DNA of 9,913 bases from Candidatus Competibacteraceae bacterium (GTDB taxonomy: Bacteria; Pseudomonadota; Gammaproteobacteria; Competibacterales; Competibacteraceae), in NCBI GenBank assembly GCA_012032855.1, contig JAAUQA010000081.1, positions 1 through 9,913 of the forward strand, in the 5' to 3' direction. The position numbers and the translations under genes are program-made. Within the stretch, counting starts at the first letter, position 1. Each line of letters begins with the position of its first letter. Below the pieces are notes generated by a model. That model saw nothing but the letters and a program-made list of their open reading frames with translations. It made no database searches and was not told where the DNA came from. Positions 7,577 through 9,913 of this stretch are shown here, one piece after another.

Positions 7577-7585
7577 TGTTACACT
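7577..7585 (+). promoter_or_regulatory. Possible extended -10 promoter of bfr
   Basis: TGTTACACT is an extended -10 element (TG-N-TACACT). No good -35 hexamer sits at the usual distance; TTAGAG at 7555-7560 is weak. A start near 7592 would leave a leader of about 58 bases before the bfr ATG. An activator bound upstream would fit the poor -35. Confidence 0.35.
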
Positions 7586-7649
7586 AGAGACTTAGACTCA
7601 ATCCAAATCACATCCCGATTCACTCTAACACAGCAAAGAGGAAAACACG

Positions 7650-8114
7650 ATGAAGGGTGACGCTAAGGTCATCGAGTATCTTAATAGAGCATTAAGAAGC
7701 GAGTTAACTTCGATCAACCAGTATTTTTTGCACGCGCGCATGTTAGACAATTGGGGGTTGAAGAAGCTGTTCGCTCATGAACACGAGGAGTCCATCGATG
7801 AGATGAAACATGCCGATACGCTCATTCAGCGTATTTTATTCTTGGAAGGGTTGCCCAACCTACAAGATCTCGGCAAATTGCACATCGGTGAAACTGTGCA
7901 GGAAATACTGAAATGCGACCTGATGCTGGAACGTGAGGCGCACCCTTTGTATAAAGAGGCCGTCACCTACTGTGAATCCTGCGGCGATTACGTCAGCCGA
8001 GACCTGTTGGCGGCGATTCTGGCCAGCGAGGAAGAGCATATCGACTGGCTGGAGACCCAGTTAGAATTAATCGAACGGATAGGATTGGAAAACTATCAGC
8101 AGTCTCAACTCTAG
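7650..8114 (+). CDS. bfr: Bacterioferritin
   Basis: Bfr subunits form a 24-mer shell that oxidises Fe(II) and stores it as ferric mineral in the cytoplasm. The 154-residue protein starts [19 protein letters not shown] and aligns gap-free with the four-helix family. All di-iron ferroxidase ligands are present at canonical numbers (E18, E51, H54, E94, E127, H130), as is M52, the haem ligand shared across subunit pairs. D50, which helps at the inner iron site in E. coli, is kept, but the partner H46 is glutamate here. C89, C108 and C111 are extra cysteines. AGAGGA is seven bases before the ATG. The gene stands alone between the divergent regulator and a strong terminator, and Bfd encoded nearby is its reductase partner. 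Confidence 0.98.
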   Translation: MKGDAKVIEYLNRALRSELTSINQYFLHARMLDNWGLKKLFAHEHEESIDEMKHADTLIQRILFLEGLPNLQDLGKLHIGETVQEILKCDLMLEREAHPLYKEAVTYCESCGDYVSRDLLAAILASEEEHIDWLETQLELIERIGLENYQQSQL

Positions 8115-8136
8115 TCGGATGTCGCCCCGGACCGAG

Positions 8137-8175
8137 ACGGTGGGATAACCTGACTGAGGTTATCCCCCGTTTTTT
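8137..8175 (+). terminator. Strong intrinsic terminator of bfr
   Basis: GGGATAACC (8142-8150) pairs with GGTTATCCC (8158-8166) around the loop TGACTGA. The stem extends past a one-base bulge through ACGG (8137-8140) with CCGT (8167-8170), about 13 pairs in all. It is followed by a run of six T (8170-8175). It begins 22 bases after the bfr stop and separates bfr from uvrC. Confidence 0.92.
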
Positions 8176-8227
8176 CCCAGAATATTAACCACGCCGGTTA
8201 TCATCGTTTTCGCAACGTTTCGCTATC

Positions 8228-9913
8228 ATGGTTCCGAGCCCTTTTGACGCTAAGGATTTTCTCAAAACCCTCACGTCATTACCGGGGGTTTATCGGATGC
8301 TGGATGCGAAAGGTAAAGTGCTTTATGTCGGTAAAGCACGCAACCTCAAACGGCGAGTGTCCAGTTATTTTCGTGCTAACCCGACGTCTGCCAAGGTTCG
8401 CAGTTTGGTTGCACACATCCAGGCCATTGAGATAACCGTCACCCACACCGAAGCCGAAGCGCTGATTCTGGAAAGCAATCAGATTAAGGAGTTCAAGCCT
8501 CGCTATAACGTGTTACTGCGAGACGACAAAGGGTATCCCTATATCTATCTTTCTCAGCAAACCTACCCTCGGTTGGCCTTTCATCGCGGCGCCAAGCAGG
8601 ATCCCGGACGTTATTTCGGTCCTTATCCCAACGCCACTGCTGTGCACGATACGTTAACCTTGTTACAAAAATTATTTCGACTGCGACAGTGCGACAACAT
8701 TTTTTCAGCAATCGCAGCCGCCCCTGCCTGCAATACCAGATCAAACGTTGCAGTGCCCCGTGCACCGGGCTGATCAGCGAGGAAGACTACCAACGCGATG
8801 TACGACACACCACGTTGTTTCTGGATGGGAAAAGTGCGCAAGTGACCGACCAATTGGTGAAACGCATGGAAGCGGCCTCGGCTTGTCAGGAATTCGAGCA
8901 AGCTGCTGTGTACCGTGACCAAATCGCACAACTGCGCCAAATTCAAGAGCGTCAATATGTCAGCGGTGCAGCGGGTAATCTGGATGTGGCGGCTTGCGCC
9001 GTCCAAGGGGGTATAGCTTGTGTACAGGTGTTTTTTTTCCGCGACGGTCGCTTGCTGGGGAATAAGCATTTTTTCCCGCAAATTCCTGAACAGGAAGAAG
9101 CTGACCAGGTGCTGAGTGCGTTTCTGGCACAATATTATTTGGACAAAGCGGTGCCGGAGGAGATTTTAGTCAATCGTGAGCCTGAGGAACGGGACTGGTT
9201 AATGCAAGTGCTCAGCGAACGGACTGGGCACCGGGTAACTATTACAGCCCGCGTACGTGGTGAACGTGCTCGTTGGTTAGCGATGGCACAACGCAATGCT
9301 GAGCATACGCTCACCGCGCAATTGTCCAGTCGGCTCGGCATGCATCATCGTTTCGAGGCACTACAGGACGCGTTGGGACTGGACTTTGCTCTGTCCCGAC
9401 TGGAATGCTTCGATATCAGCCATACTCAAGGAGAAGCCACGGTCGCCTCTTGCGTGGTATTTACTACGGAAGGGCCGCACAAAACCGATTACCGCCGCTA
9501 TAACATCGAAGGTATCACCGGAGGTGATGATTACGGGGCGCTGAACCAAGCCCTGACGCGACGCTATAAACGTTTGCGCGAGGGTGAGGGGCAGTTACCG
9601 GATATCCTGTTCATTGACGGAGGTAAAGGCCAAATGGCTCAGGCAATCCAGGTCTTGGAAGAACTACAGGTGACCGATGTCCGGATAATCGGCATTGCCA
9701 AGGGTGTCGATCGCAAACCCGGGTTGGAGGTGTTGCACTTGTCCGATGGCGGATCCCCGCTTATATTGCCTTCGGATTCAGCAGCTTTGCATCTGATCCA
9801 ACAATTGCGCGATGAGGCCCACCGGTTTGCGATAACCGGGCATCGTCAGCGGCGTGCGAAGAAGCGTACAACTTCTACGCTGGAAGACATTAGAGGGGTG
9901 GTCGCAAACGACG
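8228..9913 (+). CDS. uvrC: Excinuclease ABC subunit C, C-terminal end off window, two apparent frameshifts
   Basis: UvrC makes both incisions around lesions marked by UvrAB. Domains in order (numbered after correction): GIY-YIG nuclease for the 3' cut (GVY 20-22, YVG 33-35, Glu82 in ALILESN); cysteine-rich linker ([15 protein letters not shown], from 165); UVR motif (about 214-240, [13 protein letters not shown]); RNase H-like nuclease for the 5' cut (D396 in CFDISH, D464 in DGGKGQ, H532 in RDEAHR); and the start of the helix-hairpin-helix region ([11 protein letters not shown]). Read literally, the frame stops at 8773. Adding one T to the T6 run at 8700-8705 gives [15 protein letters not shown], as in the family. 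A second loss near the edge turns the expected GVGRKRR into GVVAND (GTGG at 9898-9901). About 50 residues lie beyond the window. No clear ribosome binding site precedes the ATG. Confidence 0.95.

Noticed and set aside
8623..9132. Minus-strand open frame of 169 codons
   Set aside because: It is antisense to the conserved uvrC coding sequence, and the plus-strand frame there carries UvrC motifs throughout.

Overview
The window carries ordinary chromosomal genes of a proteobacterium, most likely a gammaproteobacterium. The protein families point that way (NadC, Bfd, a canonical haem-type Bfr, UvrC), as does the close match of Bfr and Bfd to the Escherichia coli proteins. No rRNA, tRNA, CRISPR array, transposase or phage gene is visible. 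I cannot name the genus.

Layout. (1) Positions 1-4564, minus strand: a tightly coupled four-gene operon read right to left: ABC ATPase, GldF-type permease, GldG-type auxiliary membrane protein and a DUF4340 protein running off the left edge. ATPase/permease and GldG/DUF4340 overlap by ATGA; permease and GldG are 12 bases apart. (2) Positions 4565-4960: no convincing gene, but two promoter-like elements facing right, each with a dyad. (3) Positions 4961-5547, plus strand: an unrecognised 31-residue membrane peptide, an intrinsic terminator, then a 133-residue stand-alone PAS protein resembling a LOV domain without its photoactive cysteine. (4) Positions 5701-6547, minus: nadC, facing the PAS gene across hairpins. 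(5) Positions 6548-8175: an iron-storage cluster of bfd (plus), an Irr-like Fur-family regulator (minus) and bfr (plus). Fur-box-like sequences lie upstream of bfd and between the regulator and bfr, and a strong terminator follows bfr. (6) From 8228 to the right edge, plus: uvrC, nearly complete.

How the genes work together. The regulator and both Fur-like boxes suggest iron-dependent control of iron storage (Bfr) and release (Bfd). The four-gene operon is a Gld-type ABC exporter-like complex of unknown substrate. nadC (NAD synthesis) and uvrC (nucleotide excision repair) are housekeeping genes.

The most consequential observation concerns sequence integrity. Four genes contain apparent single-base indels, mostly in short homopolymers: DUF4340 (codon 5), the ATPase (a compensated pair inside Walker A), nadC (mid N-terminal domain) and uvrC (twice). 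In each case, correcting by one base restores a family-typical protein. This is better explained by sequencing or assembly error than by several simultaneous pseudogenes in essential or housekeeping genes. I found no convincing new defence or mobile system. The least explained element is the 31-residue peptide, its terminator and the PAS gene after it.
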